The notes under the pieces were generated by a model. It worked only from the letters and a program-made list of their open reading frames with translations. It made no database searches and was not told the origin of the DNA. This document shows, piece after piece, positions 23,492 to 36,539 of a DNA stretch of 64,000 nt. The stretch is from contig JAUDYN010000007.1 in assembly GCA_030407005.1 (NCBI GenBank), positions 1,488,001 to 1,552,000 of the forward strand. Reading direction: 5' to 3'. The translations under genes and the position numbers were made by a program. How positions within the stretch are numbered: the stretch's first letter is position 1; each line of letters starts with the position of its first letter. Origin of the DNA: Desarmillaria ectypa (Eukaryota; Basidiomycota; Agaricomycetes; Agaricales; Physalacriaceae).

Positions 23492-23829
23492 CAACCCCTA
23501 CGGAGCAACAATTCTCACGCCATCGACGCGCTAGCTGCCTTTATTTATTAAAGTGTTCCGACTTTCGACTCTTTGTCCAATGACAACTATCAGCCATGGT
23601 CTTACCCTTTTTCAACTAGTAATCTTTCCTTGAGCGTTCCCAATTTCCCCCCACAAACTGTTGCAAAAGCATGGGGGAAATTTGAAGTTTTTTGGTGTCT
23701 CATCCTACCAACTTTACATTCTCTTTGTCCTAATTGAAACACTAGTCTTCTAGCCCAACTTCAGACTTTTCAGTCTCTTTTTCTCTTTGTTCCTCATGAG
23801 CATAGGAACCGCTCGTGTGGTATGCATCC
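23492..23829. other. Intergenic DNA up to the transposon island
   Basis: It holds the promoter of the RRM-like gene and pyrimidine-rich sequence. CpG dinucleotides are still present up to about 23815 and then almost vanish, marking the left edge of the repeat island. Confidence 0.5.
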
Positions 23830-23956
23830 CATCATTGTCATATATCAGTGCAATATTGATGTACTTATTCTTTAGTTCTTTCTGAGTCTCCAAGGTGCCT
23901 AACCTTTTGCAAGAGACATGACAGAAATATGTCAGAATTACTTATGTTCAACAATT

Positions 23957-25231
23957 TCATTTCTCCTGATCATGGTCATCATGTCCCTGCACCTGTGTAT
24001 ATTCTACATCTCTTAACAAATCATCAACATATTTGCCAGCATCTGAGAGATGTGTGATGCATGCACATGCTTGATGGAAGGTGATGAATGCCAGGCTAAG
24101 AAGAGGATTCCTCTCATCAGCAGTTGTGAGCATGACAGGATTTTTAGGAATGCTCACTAATAAGCCTGCATAAAAGTCCTCAACTTTGTATATATTGGGT
24201 TGATCCTGAAAATGAGCTATTAGTGACATGGAATTGCTCCACAAGCATAATTACACCTCTACTGCTGTCAAATACATCTGGAGGGCATCGAGGGAGGCAT
24301 GAATTGAAAGAGCAAGAGTCATCCTACTATCTAGGTAGTTGAAGTGATCAATGCTGAGCTCCTCAAAGATATCTGTCCTTCTAAAGCACAATAGGATTGC
24401 ATGCATCCTAGCTGTGCATTCAAGCTATGAAACCATCCTCAGTTATACAAAGTGTTATGATTTCTTTACTTTTCCTATCTTATCTAAGTGCTGATCTTAT
24501 CATATCTAATCTTAGTGTCAATCACCAATCACAGACTGGTCACCTCACTATATCATTGTTTCTCTTGTTTCATGCATGGACTTATTGTTTCTGTTACTAT
24601 TATTAGACTCTCACTTTTAGTATATAAGTAGTATAGCTCCCACTGTATATTCCCCAGCTTTGAGCTAAGTTTAATTCATACTGAACTTTTTTGTTGACTC
24701 ACTCCTCTCACCTAAAGCTAAAACCTTAGTCTCACTCTCTCATTGATAATGTTCTAGGACTTAAGGGGTGACTGTATGAACACAATACAGCCTATTATTT
24801 ACTCTTGTTGTTCTACAGAGTTTAGATCTAACAATTAGCTTAAAGCTTCTCCTTTCTCTTTCCTTCAGCAACCACCAATGTTGTTGAAAACTGAATGCAA
24901 CTTACCACCAACCTCTCTATGCAAACACTCCTCATCCTCATAACAGCCATCATAGCTATAGTAGGGATATTCACTCTCTCCCTTATATTCTTTTGTTACT
25001 ACCATGAAATATGCTAGTGAGTAGTAAGTGCATGTCACACAAACCAATGAATCTATACTCCTCAACCCCACATCTAGTTACTATGTCACTATGTCACTGT
25101 TCAGCCTCCTGAAAGCATCTTCACAATGCTCAGGCTTATGTCTGAAGACCAGTCAGACCAAGTCAATCATCAATGCATTGAAATGGATATCAGAAAAGCA
25201 GGCTAGCACATTCTCTCTCACATTAGTCTAA
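23957..25231 (-). pseudogene. Unidentified CpG-depleted coding remnant split by an LTR
   Basis: Minus-strand pieces read like protein: MHFNALMIDLVWSVFRHKPE and EDAFRRLNSDIVT (25110-25200); KEYKGESEYPYYSYDGCYED and LHREVGGKLHSVFNNIGG (24870-24990). On the far side of an LTR-like block come CFRRTDIFEELSIDHFNYLD (about 24330-24390), SIHASLDALQMYLTAVE and YAGLLVSIPKNPVMLTTADE (about 24110-24170). Stops separate the pieces. I do not recognise the family. It could be a domesticated or host gene caught in the island, or an accessory transposon protein; whether both halves belong together is inference. Confidence 0.35.
24453..24833 (+). repeat. Plus-oriented gypsy-type LTR (element C or solo)
   Basis: A 381-bp block beginning TGTTATGA and ending TCTAACA, with an internal AGTATATAAGTAG TATA region about 180 bp from the start. 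It has the same architecture as the reverse complement of the LTRs of element B (pyrimidine-rich left half, TATATAAG, then the R region). The ends are assigned by eye. It may be the 5' LTR of the plus-strand gag remnant at 25640-26728, or a solo LTR, since no matching target duplication is seen. Confidence 0.4.
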
Positions 25232-25639
25232 AAATCTTCTCAATTGCCAATAACCAGTCTAATGAATCTGATGTACTAAGCAGATTCAGACTAAGCCTTC
25301 AGGCCAAAGACTCTTTTTACTCACTCTATGACAACTGCATCTTCATCACTCCTTGATCTAACTTCCTCACTTTTGGGAATGATCACACCACCACAACACC
25401 ATGAAAACAAGATAGAAGAAAGCTAAGTGGATCTAGAGTCTGAATATCTTTAGATTCTAGAAAGCCACTATTTAGCTCTTATCTTGAATGTGACATGGCT
25501 CATGTCAAAAATAGGAAAACTATGGAGACAGACTAAGGATCTTAACAAGAAATAAAAAATCATTAGGCATAGTGTGTGATAGAGAAATCTATCATTTTAT
25601 TTAATAAACAATTTTCCCACTATTTCTACCAGATGCTAG

Positions 25640-26728
25640 AACCCTATTAAATCTCAAACAATCCTCTACTCACCATCTGACTACCCAATGTTAGGATGCT
25701 AGGAAGCCAATTCTAAGACACTAGCCAAATAATAGCTGATGTAGGACCTTCTGTGACTCCAGTCTAGATTCCAGGCACTGGACCAATCTGTAGGGATCCA
25801 CTCATAGAACCCAATGACTCAAAGTATTCTTCAGATGCTAAAGACTCAGAATGGTGGTCCCTACCTCAGAGACTGCTAAAATAGAAGCATAAACTGCTCC
25901 CACCCTAACTAAGCAGGAATATAGCTGATAATACACCTTGAATCAGATATTGGCCTAAGCTAGTATGAAAACCTGAGGTTTTCAAAGGATAATACAACAA
26001 CATCAACAGATTCATCATAGATTGTGAGGTGTACTTTCAAGTACACAGCACCCACATGTTCCCTGACCCATATAAGATCACTTTTGCTCAGTTCTACTTT
26101 GACAGATGAGCTAAAGATGGGTGGATAATAGAGATGGCTGAGCTAAGAAGCTCAAGTAGAGGAAAATTTAGATTTCTCTTATGAAACAACTTTATTGAGA
26201 TGATCATTGACAAGTTTAGAGATGCAGCAGTGGAGGAAGTATATAAGAAAAAGATGTATGACCTTCAAATAGGCAACAAGACTATCCAGGAGTATTTTCA
26301 GAAGTTGGAAAAACAGGTCAAGTTGACTAGTCTCTGAACTGATATCAGCTCTTGCAGGTATATAGTCAAAGTGCTCTGCTAAGAGGTGCCTAAATCATAT
26401 ACCTTGGCTATATCAAATCTTAGAATATTCATCCCTGTTGGCTATAAGGAGTGAAAGGAGCAGATCATTATGATGAAGTAGAAGAGGCAACATCAGCAGA
26501 TTATAGACTTTACCCACAGTATTTATCCAAATGACAAAAAATCTAACAATGCCAGAACTTCAAAGGGAAATTCTGGCATGATAAGTGGAATACTGAAAAA
26601 GAAGACTGGCATTAGAACCACCTATAGTGGTCAAGGACAGCTGATGGACATTGATATTCTTAAAGCAGAAGAAAAATGCTTTCACTACAAGAAAAAGAGA
26701 CATCATAGCAAGAACTGCCCAGAGCAGT
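25640..26728 (+). pseudogene. Decayed gypsy gag (element C)
   Basis: Plus-strand Gag with several in-frame stops: a Pro-rich head (TGPICRDPLIEPND), then the capsid-like core NRFIIDCEVYFQVHSTHMF, PYKITFAQFYF and IDKFRDAAVEEVYKKKMYDL, then QEYFQKLEKQVKLTSL. A zinc knuckle in which the second Cys is Tyr (KCFHYKKKRHHSKNCPEQ) lies near 26675-26727. The frame ends abruptly at the LTR of element A. The expected pol of this element is not found downstream in plus orientation, so it is truncated. Confidence 0.7.
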
Positions 26729-27174
26729 TGTTAGACCCATATTCTATATAATCTGCAGACATGCAATATTTCCCCAGGCTATCTTGTATTTGGACAGTCA
26801 CCTGGAGAAAATCAGCTATGGTCTTCAGATCCAAGGAAAAGAGACTAAGGTTTTAGTTGAGTTTTATGAAGTGGAGCTTTGGTATAAATAAACTTTAGTT
26901 CAAAGCTGGAGATTGTACAGTAAGAGCTATCTAGCTTTTATATGAAAACTATGTGGCTACTAATAAGTCCATCCATGAGTAGTCCATATGTGAAACAATA
27001 AGAAACATCTGTTGGACAAGCAGCTGTTATGAGCTATGAGTATAATAGCTGAAGTCATATTTTGTGAGCAAGACAATGGTGATGGCCATGAATAGTGATA
27101 GTGATCAGGGTGATAAGACAGATGCTGGTGATAAGATAGATGCCTGAGGATAAGATAATAAAAAAATTATAATA
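26729..27174 (-). repeat. 3' LTR of the outer gypsy element A
   Basis: It begins TGTTAGACCC immediately after the gag remnant and ends ATTATAATA, aligning with ATTGTAACA at the end of element B's LTR. The sequences following the two LTRs (TTACCCCCTCATTAAGAC and TTACACCCTTGTTAAAG) are homologous, which fixes the border. The element is oriented on the minus strand. The sequence is well diverged from the LTRs of element B. Confidence 0.65.
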
Positions 27175-30100
27175 TTACCCCCTCATTAAGACAGTTGTCC
27201 TGACTATCAAGATTCTTCTTTCAGAGAGTCATATTGAGAGTCAGCTTGATTAGCCCAATATTTGTCCAATAAGACTTTTCAATGAGTCTCATCCAGGCAT
27301 TTGACCTATTTCTTGATTCCATCTTCTTGTTGAACAAGGTATGCAATATCTCTATTTTTCAAGTATTCATAGTTGAGGATTATGGTGATGGCTTTTCCAT
27401 AGATTATAATTTTGGCAGTGTTTAGCCTTCTCATGTACTGTACTTTCTCCTCATATTCTCTGATTGCATCTTGTGCATTTCTCCTCATATTCTCTGATTG
27501 CATCTTGTGCATTTCTCATCTCTATATCTCTGACCCAGGTTCATCCCTTCTATTTGACCAAGTAGTCAATTACAACTTTGGAGCATTGTCCTTTCTTGGT
27601 GCACACTTGTTGGGTTTGTAAGTCAAGTACTTCTTCAACTTTATATTTCTCCTGATAATCAACAAGATCAGGAGGCAGTGGTGGTAGTTGTTGTTGGTTC
27701 AGAAATGTGGGTGCAATGTATGGGGTTAGCAGTTTCTTATTGAAGTGAGGGTGAACCTTCCAGTGTAGTGATAGCTTTAGCTTGTATGCTGATGTGCCTG
27801 CCTTTTCAAGTATCTCAAATAGGCCTGTTCACTTATCATCAAGTTTTTTCTTTGGTCTCAGGAGATGAAGGTTCGAGGTGTCCAATCAGACCTTGTCTCT
27901 CACTTTATATTCTTGGGCAGGTCATTTTGTCTTGTTGTACTGTATCTTTATCTGTTCTGCTGTCTTTTTTAATGCTGCATATACTTTCTTGTATACTTTG
28001 ATCATGGTCTTAGTGAATTCTATAGTGGCAGGGTTTGCAAATAGCATTGTTCTTATAGAGTCAGATATGAGTCATGGATTTCTTCCATATAATATGATAA
28101 ATGGGCTCTTGCCAGTGGTGGACTGTACTCAGTTGTTATAAGCAAATTTAGCTATTGGCAACCAATCACTTCAGTCATCCTGTCAGTAGTTTATAAAAAT
28201 TCAAAGATACTTTTTTAGTTCTTGGTTGACTTGTTCAGTCTGTCTATTGGTCTGCAGATGGTAGGCTGTAGATGCATTCAGGGTAATATTGAGCATTTGA
28301 TAAAGGTCTTTCATGAATGTGAAGATAAATTAAGACTCTCTGTCCAAGATAATGACTTATAGCATGCTATGTTTAGAGTATATATGATTTCAGAGAATCC
28401 ATGCCCATCCTTTCACAGAGAGTTCTATGTTGCAGACAATGGGGATGATCACTTTTGAGAACTGATTGACAATTACTAATAGGGCATCATGGCTATTAGA
28501 TTCAGAAAGGCTGGTAATCATGTCAATAGAAATATAAGTTCATGGCTTGGTGAGAATAACATTCAGGTGGAGTGGTGCTGCTTGGGCCTGTATGCAGCTT
28601 TTGGTGCACTGACAGGTTTTACACTCCTTGATGTATGCTTCCACATTCTTTCTTAATTTCAGCCACCAATATTCCTGGAGGATGAATTCTATGTTTTGGT
28701 GATACTGGAATGTCTAGCAGTAATATAATTGTGACTATTAGTGATAATCTCACCCTGTAGAGATTCTTCCTTAGGCACATAGATATGCCTGTCATAGTAT
28801 AATATTCCATCCTTCTAAGTGAACTCTCATTCATGATTGAGTGAATCAATGATGCCTTGATCCCAGGATTCTTTTTAATGTGTGGTATCTCAAATTTTTG
28901 AATGTTCTTTGGTAGTGGTTGGCATGATGAGAGTGCAGAAGTGTTTGGAAAGGAGTACTACAATATCATGATTATCTGCTCTTTCCTGCTTATGGTCATC
29001 ACATTGACTGAGTAAGTTGGCTTTCTTGTTCATGGTCCCCAGTTTGTGTTTGAGGGTAAAGTGATATTCAGCAAGTTCAGTCACCCACCATGCTTGGCAT
29101 TAATTCAACTTCTGGGGTTTTTGGAAGTACTGGAGATTTTGGTGATCCATCCAGATTTTGATTTCCTCCTTTATGCCCATGAGATAGTATTGTCATTCCT
29201 CAAGAGCAAGTATAATTACCAATAACTCTTTATCATATATCTCATAGTTATGTTCTGTCACTGTTAGGGCCTTGATAATGAATGCAATGGGTCTTCACTT
29301 GCTATTCTGGTTTTGACTGAGCACTATGCCAATGGCACCATCACTAGTATCAGCATCTACTATGAATTTCCTGTCATCTGTTGGAATAGTCAGGACCATA
29401 TTCTCCATCATTTGTTTCTTTAACTTGAGAAACACTTGTTTTTGTGCTTCCTCCCATCTTCATTTGGCATTACCTATCGACTGAGTGAGAGGTCTGATGA
29501 TCTTGGAATAATCATGGATAAACTTGTGGTAGAAATTTGTGAATCTTAGGAATGACTGTAATTTTTTTTTCTTGGTTGGAGTCAGCCATTCTGCTATTCC
29601 TGCAATCTTGACTGGGTCTATCCATATGGAGTCCTGACTGATGATTATGCCTAGGTATTTGGTTTCCAGTACCTCAAACTCATACTTCTTGGCTTTAAGA
29701 AAGAGCTTATTCTCTTGCAGATGTTATAGTATATAGCATATAATTTGTCAATACTTGTCTAGAGTTTTTGTGAAGATGTGGATATTGTCCAGGTAGATGG
29801 TGACTTTTTCTTCAGCAATGAGATCATGGAAAATATTATTTATCATCCATTAAAATATTGCTGGCAAATTGATCAGTCCAAAGAATATGACAGTGAGTTT
29901 AAATAGTCCATGATTAGTTCAGAATGCAGTCTTCTCTTCATCCTCTTCACAGATTCATATGTTGTTATATCCTCAATGAACATCAAGCTTGGAAAAGTAT
30001 TTGGTGCCTTATAGCTTGTTGATAAGTTTGGAAATAAGAGGGAGGAAATATCAATTCTTGATTGTCATTTTATTTAACTTTTGGTAATCCTAGATAGGAT

Positions 30101-31088
30101 GGAGAGAACCATCTTTCTTCTTGATGAAAAAGAAGGGGGAGGCAAATATGGATTTCAAGGGATGAATGTGTCCTGAGCTTAGGTTTTCTTCCAAAAACTG
30201 ATTGAGTTGTTCTTGTTTGTTTTAGTTCAATGAGTAGACTTTATAGTCTAGTGTTGTCTTTGAGTTGGGTATCAGCTCAATAGCATGGTCTTATAGTTTC
30301 CATTCAGGTAGCTCATCAAAGTTTTTCTTTGAGAATACATCTCTGAAACTTTGATAGTGAGAAGGCATGAGCTCCTCAAATGTCTTCTTCAGTTTCTCTA
30401 CATTGGTGGCAGTGGTCAGATCATTGGCATAGTGAATGGTGTGAATGAGCAACTCTTCCTGCATGTTGATGGCAAGGATAGTTTCACTATCTTTCAGCTC
30501 CTTGTTCCACTTATCATCATCATCTTCATCAGGTAGTGGGAGGGGATTCTCAGTGTATTGACAGCATCCAAAGATCATGGTGCCAGTTTTCCAATTGATT
30601 ACTGGGTTATGGCATTTTAGTCAGTTATGACCTAGATAGACTGTTTTGGAGCTGAGGTTGGTGACCACAAGATTGATTCACTCAGTATGTCCTCCAATAG
30701 TCATGTATAGTTTGACAAACTCCATAATGTTGCCCACTTTGTTACAGGTTCCATCAGCATTATAGATGGGAATAAGGGCAGCAGCTTTTTGGATATCAAG
30801 ATTATGTTCCTAGACATAGGAATGATTGATTGAGCTGCTTGTGCAGCCACTATTGAGTAATGCTTTGGTTGTGAGGGTCTTTATCCTGGTACATGGTGCA
30901 AGCTGTACTTCCATCATGAAATCTCATCCTGAACTCCTTGTGCCATGAATGTAGCAGATCAGTTTGTAGAGTTTATAGAGTTGTTTTCTGGTGTTATTTC
31001 CTCCCTTCTTTAGGTCTCTAACAAGTTCATCAGTAATTTATTTGAGATGCTTGGAATATACCTATAGGGAAAAAATAGTCCTGGCAAT
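27175..31088 (-). pseudogene. Outer gypsy element A: chromodomain, integrase, RNase H, RT (interrupted)
   Basis: Read on the minus strand from high to low coordinates: aspartic-protease region (about 30600-31000), RT ([29 protein letters not shown] with Asn in the YxDD box, about 29790-29830), RNase H (NSKWRPIAFIIKALTVTEHN) and the linker AEYHFTLKHKLGTMNKKANL (about 29000-29070). Integrase follows down to about 28100 and a C-terminal tail near 27300-27500. It is homologous domain for domain to element B at 31.5-35.5 kb. Stop codons are frequent. The element is split at 31088 by insertion of element B; its continuation resumes at 39580. Confidence 0.8.
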
Positions 31089-31506
31089 TGTTATGGCCCT
31101 GTCTAACATGTGACTTGGGATGTAAGCTATATTCTCTTGAGCTGTCTCATATTTGAACAATCACCTATTAATGAGATTAAGCTAAGTCTTCAGTGTAGTG
31201 CAGTAGAAGGTATATAGATGTAATTTAGTTGAAAGATAGAGTACAAAGGTGAAAACTACTCTGCTTATATACTGAAAGTATGGTGTTATTAATAGATGAA
31301 ACAGTAAGGTTTCATGAGGAAACCTTGAGGAAGTTGGGTGATTATAGTCCAATAGGAGCAAATGAGAGTGACAACTATGGTGAACTGGGATGGTTGTTGA
31401 TAAAATGTGTTGATATGAAGTAAAGATGGTGTAAGATGAGGACTGATTAGATAGAATGTGTCAATGATATGACTGGATGGGATAAGATAATGGAAAAATT
31501 GTAACA
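31089..31506 (-). repeat. 3' LTR of gypsy element B
   Basis: Begins TGTTATGGCC and ends TTGTAACA. It is collinear with 39162-39579 over 418 bp without visible indels. By eye about 40 substitutions separate the two, nearly all transitions, many as TG in one copy against CA in the other. Confidence 0.9.
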
Positions 31507-31538
31507 TTACACCCTTGTTAAAGCAGTCATTCTGACTG

Positions 31539-34500
31539 CTAGGATTCTTCTTCAGGGGTGTTGAATTGTGATTTAGCTTGACCGATCCAGTACTGATTAA
31601 TCAGGTGTTCCCATATGTCTTTGTCTGGGTTTATGATCCACTTTTGATATCCATCCTTGCATTGGGCAAGATATGTGACATCACCATTCTCTGAGTATTT
31701 GTGATCCAGTATCTTGACCACTACTTTGTTCTTGGTTACAATTTTAGTGCAGTATAAAGCTTGGTTAATGTTAGCTTTATATTCCACAATTGCTTCCATG
31801 GCATTTGTTATTTCAGTTTCCTGGACCCAAGAGTTGTGTTCTCTTGTCCATCCTTTTCATTTGACTAGATAATCCATGACTTCTCTAGATGGTTGTCCTT
31901 GTTTGTTATATACATGACAAGTGTGTGAGTCCAAGACTTCTTTGATTTCGTATTCCTCTTGACCATTGACAAGGTCTGGAGGGGAAGGCAGCAGTTGTTG
32001 TTAGTTAGGGAATGAGGGTGCAATGTAGGAAGTTAACAGTTTCTCATTGAATCAGGGATGTATCTTCTAGTGGGGTGGCAGCTTTAGTTTGTATGCTGCC
32101 ATGCTGGCTTTTTCAATAATCTTGAATGGTCCAGTTCGTTTATTGTCTAGTTTCTTCTTTGGTCATAGAAGATGAAGGTTGGCCATATTGAGCCAGACCT
32201 TGTCACCAACTTGATACTCTCTTGATATCTGTTTTTGCTTGTCATATTGTGCCTTCATTTGCATTGCTGCTTTTTCCAATGCATCATGGACTTCTTTATG
32301 GACTTTGACCATGGTTTCTGTAAATGTTACTGCTGCAGGGTTTGTGAAGCTGGTCTTTTGGATCGACTCAGGGATGAGTTGGGGGTTTTATCCATATAGA
32401 GTCATAAAGAGACTTTTGCCAGTTGCTGAATGGACTTGATTGTTGTGGGTGAATTCAGCAAGTGGTAACCATACAACCTAATCAGTCTGATGGTGGTTGA
32501 CAAAGATTCAAAGGTATTTTTCAACTTCCTGATTGACTCGCTCTGTCTGTCCATCGGTCTGTGGATAATATATGATGGATGCATTTTGCATGATGTTCAG
32601 CATTCAGTAGAGTTTCTTCATGAAGGTCAACACAAATTGAGGTCCTCAATCTGAGATGACCACTTGAGGCATTTCATGTTTAGCATAGATATGATTTTGG
32701 AGCATAAGAGCCCATCCTTCTGCAGATAACTCTTCATGGCATGGGATGAGGAGTATGTTTTTGGAAAAATAATCTACAATGACAAGTAAAGCATTGTAGC
32801 CTTCTGATTCTGGAAGACTGGTAACCATATCAACTGAGATATGGGTCCAAGGGGTATCCAGGATTGTGTTGGGATAAAGAGGGGCAGCCTTTACCTGTGT
32901 GTCACTCTTCGTTCTCTAGCATGTTTCACATCCTTTGATATATGCTTCAACATCTTTTTTCATCTTTGGCCACTAATATTCTCATAAAATAAGTTCCTTG
33001 GTTTTTATGATGCCTGAATGTCCCATGGTAATATGGTCATGGAATTGTGCTATAATTTCCCTATAGAGAGTCACATCTTGGGGAATGTAGATACATCTGT
33101 TATACTATAATAATTCATCCATCTTGGTGATTCTGCATTTGTGGTTAAGGGATTTTTCAATTCCTTGATCCCACTGTTTTTTTTATCTGGTTGCATCTCT
33201 TATATGCATCATTTGTTCTTCAGCAGTGGGCAGTATTAATGCCCAGAAGTGTTTGGGAGTGAAAACCACTACATCTTGGTTATCATCTTTTCTTTGGTTG
33301 TGATTGTCTTGTTGACTAAGCAGGTCTGCTTTCTTGTTAGCGATTCCTGCTTTGTGTTGGAGTGTGAAATGGTATTCCACTAGTTCAGTGACCCATCAAG
33401 CTTGTTGACAGTTTAACTTCTGCAGCTTTTGAAAGTACTAGAGGTTCTGATGATCAGTCCAGATTTTGATGGTCTCTTTGGTGCCCATAAGGTAATGGCA
33501 CCATTTTTCCAAGGCTAACATAATTGCCAGCAATTCTTTATCATAGATTTCATAATTGCATTCAGTGGCAGTCAAGGCCTTGGACATGAAGGCAACAGGT
33601 CTCCATTTGCTGTTTTGTTCTTGGCTTAATACAGCTTCAATAGTTCCATCACTGGAGTCAGCCTCTACTCAGAATTTTCTGTCATTGGAGGGAATTGTTA
33701 GGACAATGTTTGTGGTCATCAACTTTTTGAGTTGTGAAAATGCTTGTTTCTGGTCTGGTCCCCAAGTCCAGTCTATCTTTCTGGTCAACTGAGTGAGAGG
33801 TTATATGATTTTGGAAAAATTGTATATGAATTTTCGATAAAAATTCATAAATCCTAGGAAAGATTAGAGTTCTTTTTTTTTTGTTGGAGTGGGCCACTCT
33901 GCAGTTTCAGTGATTTTGACAGGATCCATATGGATAGCGTCTTTGCTGATGATGACCCTGAGGTATTCTGTTTCAAGTACCTCAAACTTGCATTTCTCTG
34001 CCTTAAGGAACAACTTGTTTTCTTGCAAGCATTGAAGAACTTGTCAAACAATGATTTGGTGTTCAGACAGGGATTTTGTGAATATAAGGATGTCGTCAAG
34101 ATAGATGGTGACTTTTCCTCCTGCTATAAAATCTTTGAAAATATCATTCATCATCCACTGAAAAGTGGCTAGTGAATTGGTAAGGCCAAAGAACATAACC
34201 ATAGGTTTAAAGAGCCCTTGGTTATTTTTAAATGCAGCTTTTTCTTTATCTCCTTCTTGGATTTATATATTATTATACCCTCATCGAACATCCAGTTTGG
34301 AGAAGTACCTTGCTCCTCATAACTTGTCAATGAGTTCTAATATCAAAGGAAGTGGGTAATGATTTTTGATCATTATTTTGTTCAATTTTCAGTAGTCCTG
34401 AACTGGTTGTAATGAGCCATCCTTTTTCTTGACAAAGAAGAAGGGAGAGGCAAAGGGGGATTTAGAGGGATGGATCCATCCAGAGTCAAGATTCTCATCA

Positions 34501-35540
34501 AGGAATTTATTGAGTTGTTCTTGTTCATTTCTGTTGAGCAAATAGACTTTACAGTCTAGAATGGATTTGGCATTGGGGATTAACTTGATGGCATGATCCC
34601 ATGGCTTTCAGTCTGGTAATTTATCAAAGCTTTCTTTAGAGAACAAGTCTCTAAAGCTTTGATACTGAGGAGGCACAAGTTCCTTGAAAGTCTTCTTTGG
34701 TTTTTTGGCATTTGTGGCTGCCACCAATTCATTGGTGTGATGTATGGCTCTGAGGATGATTTCTTCCTGCATATTTACCATAAGGATGGTTTCACCCTCC
34801 TCCAGTTCTTCATCCCATCTGTCTTCTTTATCTGAATCAGAAAGAGTAAAATGATTCTTGATACAGTAACATTGTCTGAATGTTATTGATCCTGTTTTCC
34901 AGTTGACTAGTGGGTTATGGCATTTAAGCTAGTCATGGCCCAAATATACTGTTCTAGAGCCTAAGTTGGTGACTGCAAGGTCAATTCATTCAACATGGTC
35001 TCTGATCATCATTCAGAGTTCCATGAATTTGGTTATGTCACCTGCTTTGTTACAGATCCCATTAGCATTGTAAATGGGTATGGGAGTAGTGGCTTTTCTG
35101 GTATCCAACTGGTGTTGTTGGACATAGGTTCAGTTGATAGAGCTGCCAGTGTAACTGCTATCCAACAATGCATGGGTTGTCAAAGTTTTCTTTCTGGTAT
35201 AGGGAGCAAGTTGGATATCTACCAAAAAGTCCCAGCTGGAACTTTTGGTTCCATAGATATACCAAATAGGTTTGCAAAGTTCATAGAGTTGCTCATGTGC
35301 AGAACTCCCTTCATTATTCAGGTTCTGGACAAGCTCATCAGTAATTTCTCCAAGTTACTTGGGATGAACCCAAGTAGAGAGAACAGTCTTGGTGATTGCC
35401 GGGTTCTTGGTGGTATGGATAGCTCACAGAGTCCAATCAACTCTGAATGGTTTGTACCACATGTGATCAAGTATTCCTGTGACTGGCAGGATTTCGAGTG
35501 TCAGGATTCTGGCTTTAGACTGTTTTGCCTTTCATAGCAG
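31539..35540 (-). pseudogene. Gypsy B pol: RT, RNase H, integrase, chromodomain
   Basis: On the minus strand: RT with [20 protein letters not shown] (about 34400-34470) and the intact box VTIYLDDILIFTKSL (about 34070-34115). Then EADSSDGTIEAVLSQEQNSK and RPVAFMSKALTATECNYEIY of the RNase H region (about 33540-33680) and VEYHFTLQHKAGIANKKADL (about 33320-33380). The integrase HHCC finger is HDHITMGHSG ... GCETC; its catalytic core has MVTSLPESEGYNALLVIVDY (about 32770-32830) and YYPQTDGQTERVNQEVEKYL. A chromodomain-like end (DYLVK then KGWTREHNSWVQETEI, about 31810-31890) marks it as a chromovirus. Several in-frame stops disable it. Confidence 0.88.
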
Positions 35541-36539
35541 GAAAGCCATATCGTCTTCTTTATCAGGTACTTTGATGATGGTGGTGATTCTACTGGGATG
35601 CCCCCTCTTTACTGCCTGGGTGCTAGTGGATTCCTGTCCTACAGCTGTTGTGAGCACTACTGGTGATGGGCAATAGGCAGTTGCACTCCAATCTTCAGGG
35701 ATGTCAACTGGTGAAGTCAGCATTCATTTCACATTATCAGAGTCAGGATCTGCTGGTACTGGCAGCTCAACTGATACCTTCTCCTCTGAGTCAGAGGGCT
35801 TGCTACCATGTCCCTGGCTAGCACTTTCCTTGATGGAGCTAGACTGAGGTCTTGCTGGGCTCAGCCAAACTTTCAGATCCTTTGGATACCTCCTTTTTAC
35901 TGCCTGGGCACTAGCAGCTTCCCTCTGTTCTTTGGCTTGAGTTGCTTTCAGAACTCAAATGACATCAGAAGGATGTCAGACTCATCTTGATGCATCTGAG
36001 GTTACTATCTGTTCTGGCAGAGTACTCAGAGATGGTACCAGGTGCAAATATGGATGCCATCATTGTGGTTGGTTCCACCATCTGATTTCTCTTAACCAGA
36101 CTGGGTAGCATGTGGCCTCAGCTCTGGCCTTGGTAGGTGCTTGTTTCTCCTACTGACCCTGGCAAGGCTGGTGGACTTGGCTCCCTAAATGGGGGCATTG
36201 GAGTGTTTGGCTTCAGAGATCTAAAGATGTCCCATCTACTAACCTCTGTTCATAGTTTTACCTGTATATCTGGTGAGTCTACCAAAGTAGGCTCAGTGGA
36301 CTTTGTGACAGTGCAAGCACCACCTGGCAAATCCTGCACCTCATCAGAGGCTTGGGATTCACTATAGATTACTGTGTTAGCATCTTTTAGGAGCATGATG
36401 TACCTATTTGTTGTTGATTCTTTGATGTTCTTTGGCTTTGAGGTTTGTGACAAAGTCGTATATTTAAGTGCAGTATGTGAATGTCCTAAATCATGTATAT
36501 AAGTCTGACCCACAGAAGCTGAGGACTCACCACTAGGAG

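Noticed and set aside
24865..25071. Tyr/Glu-rich minus-strand frame as a transposase
   Set aside because: No DDE, hAT or tyrosine-recombinase motif can be seen; left as an unidentified remnant.
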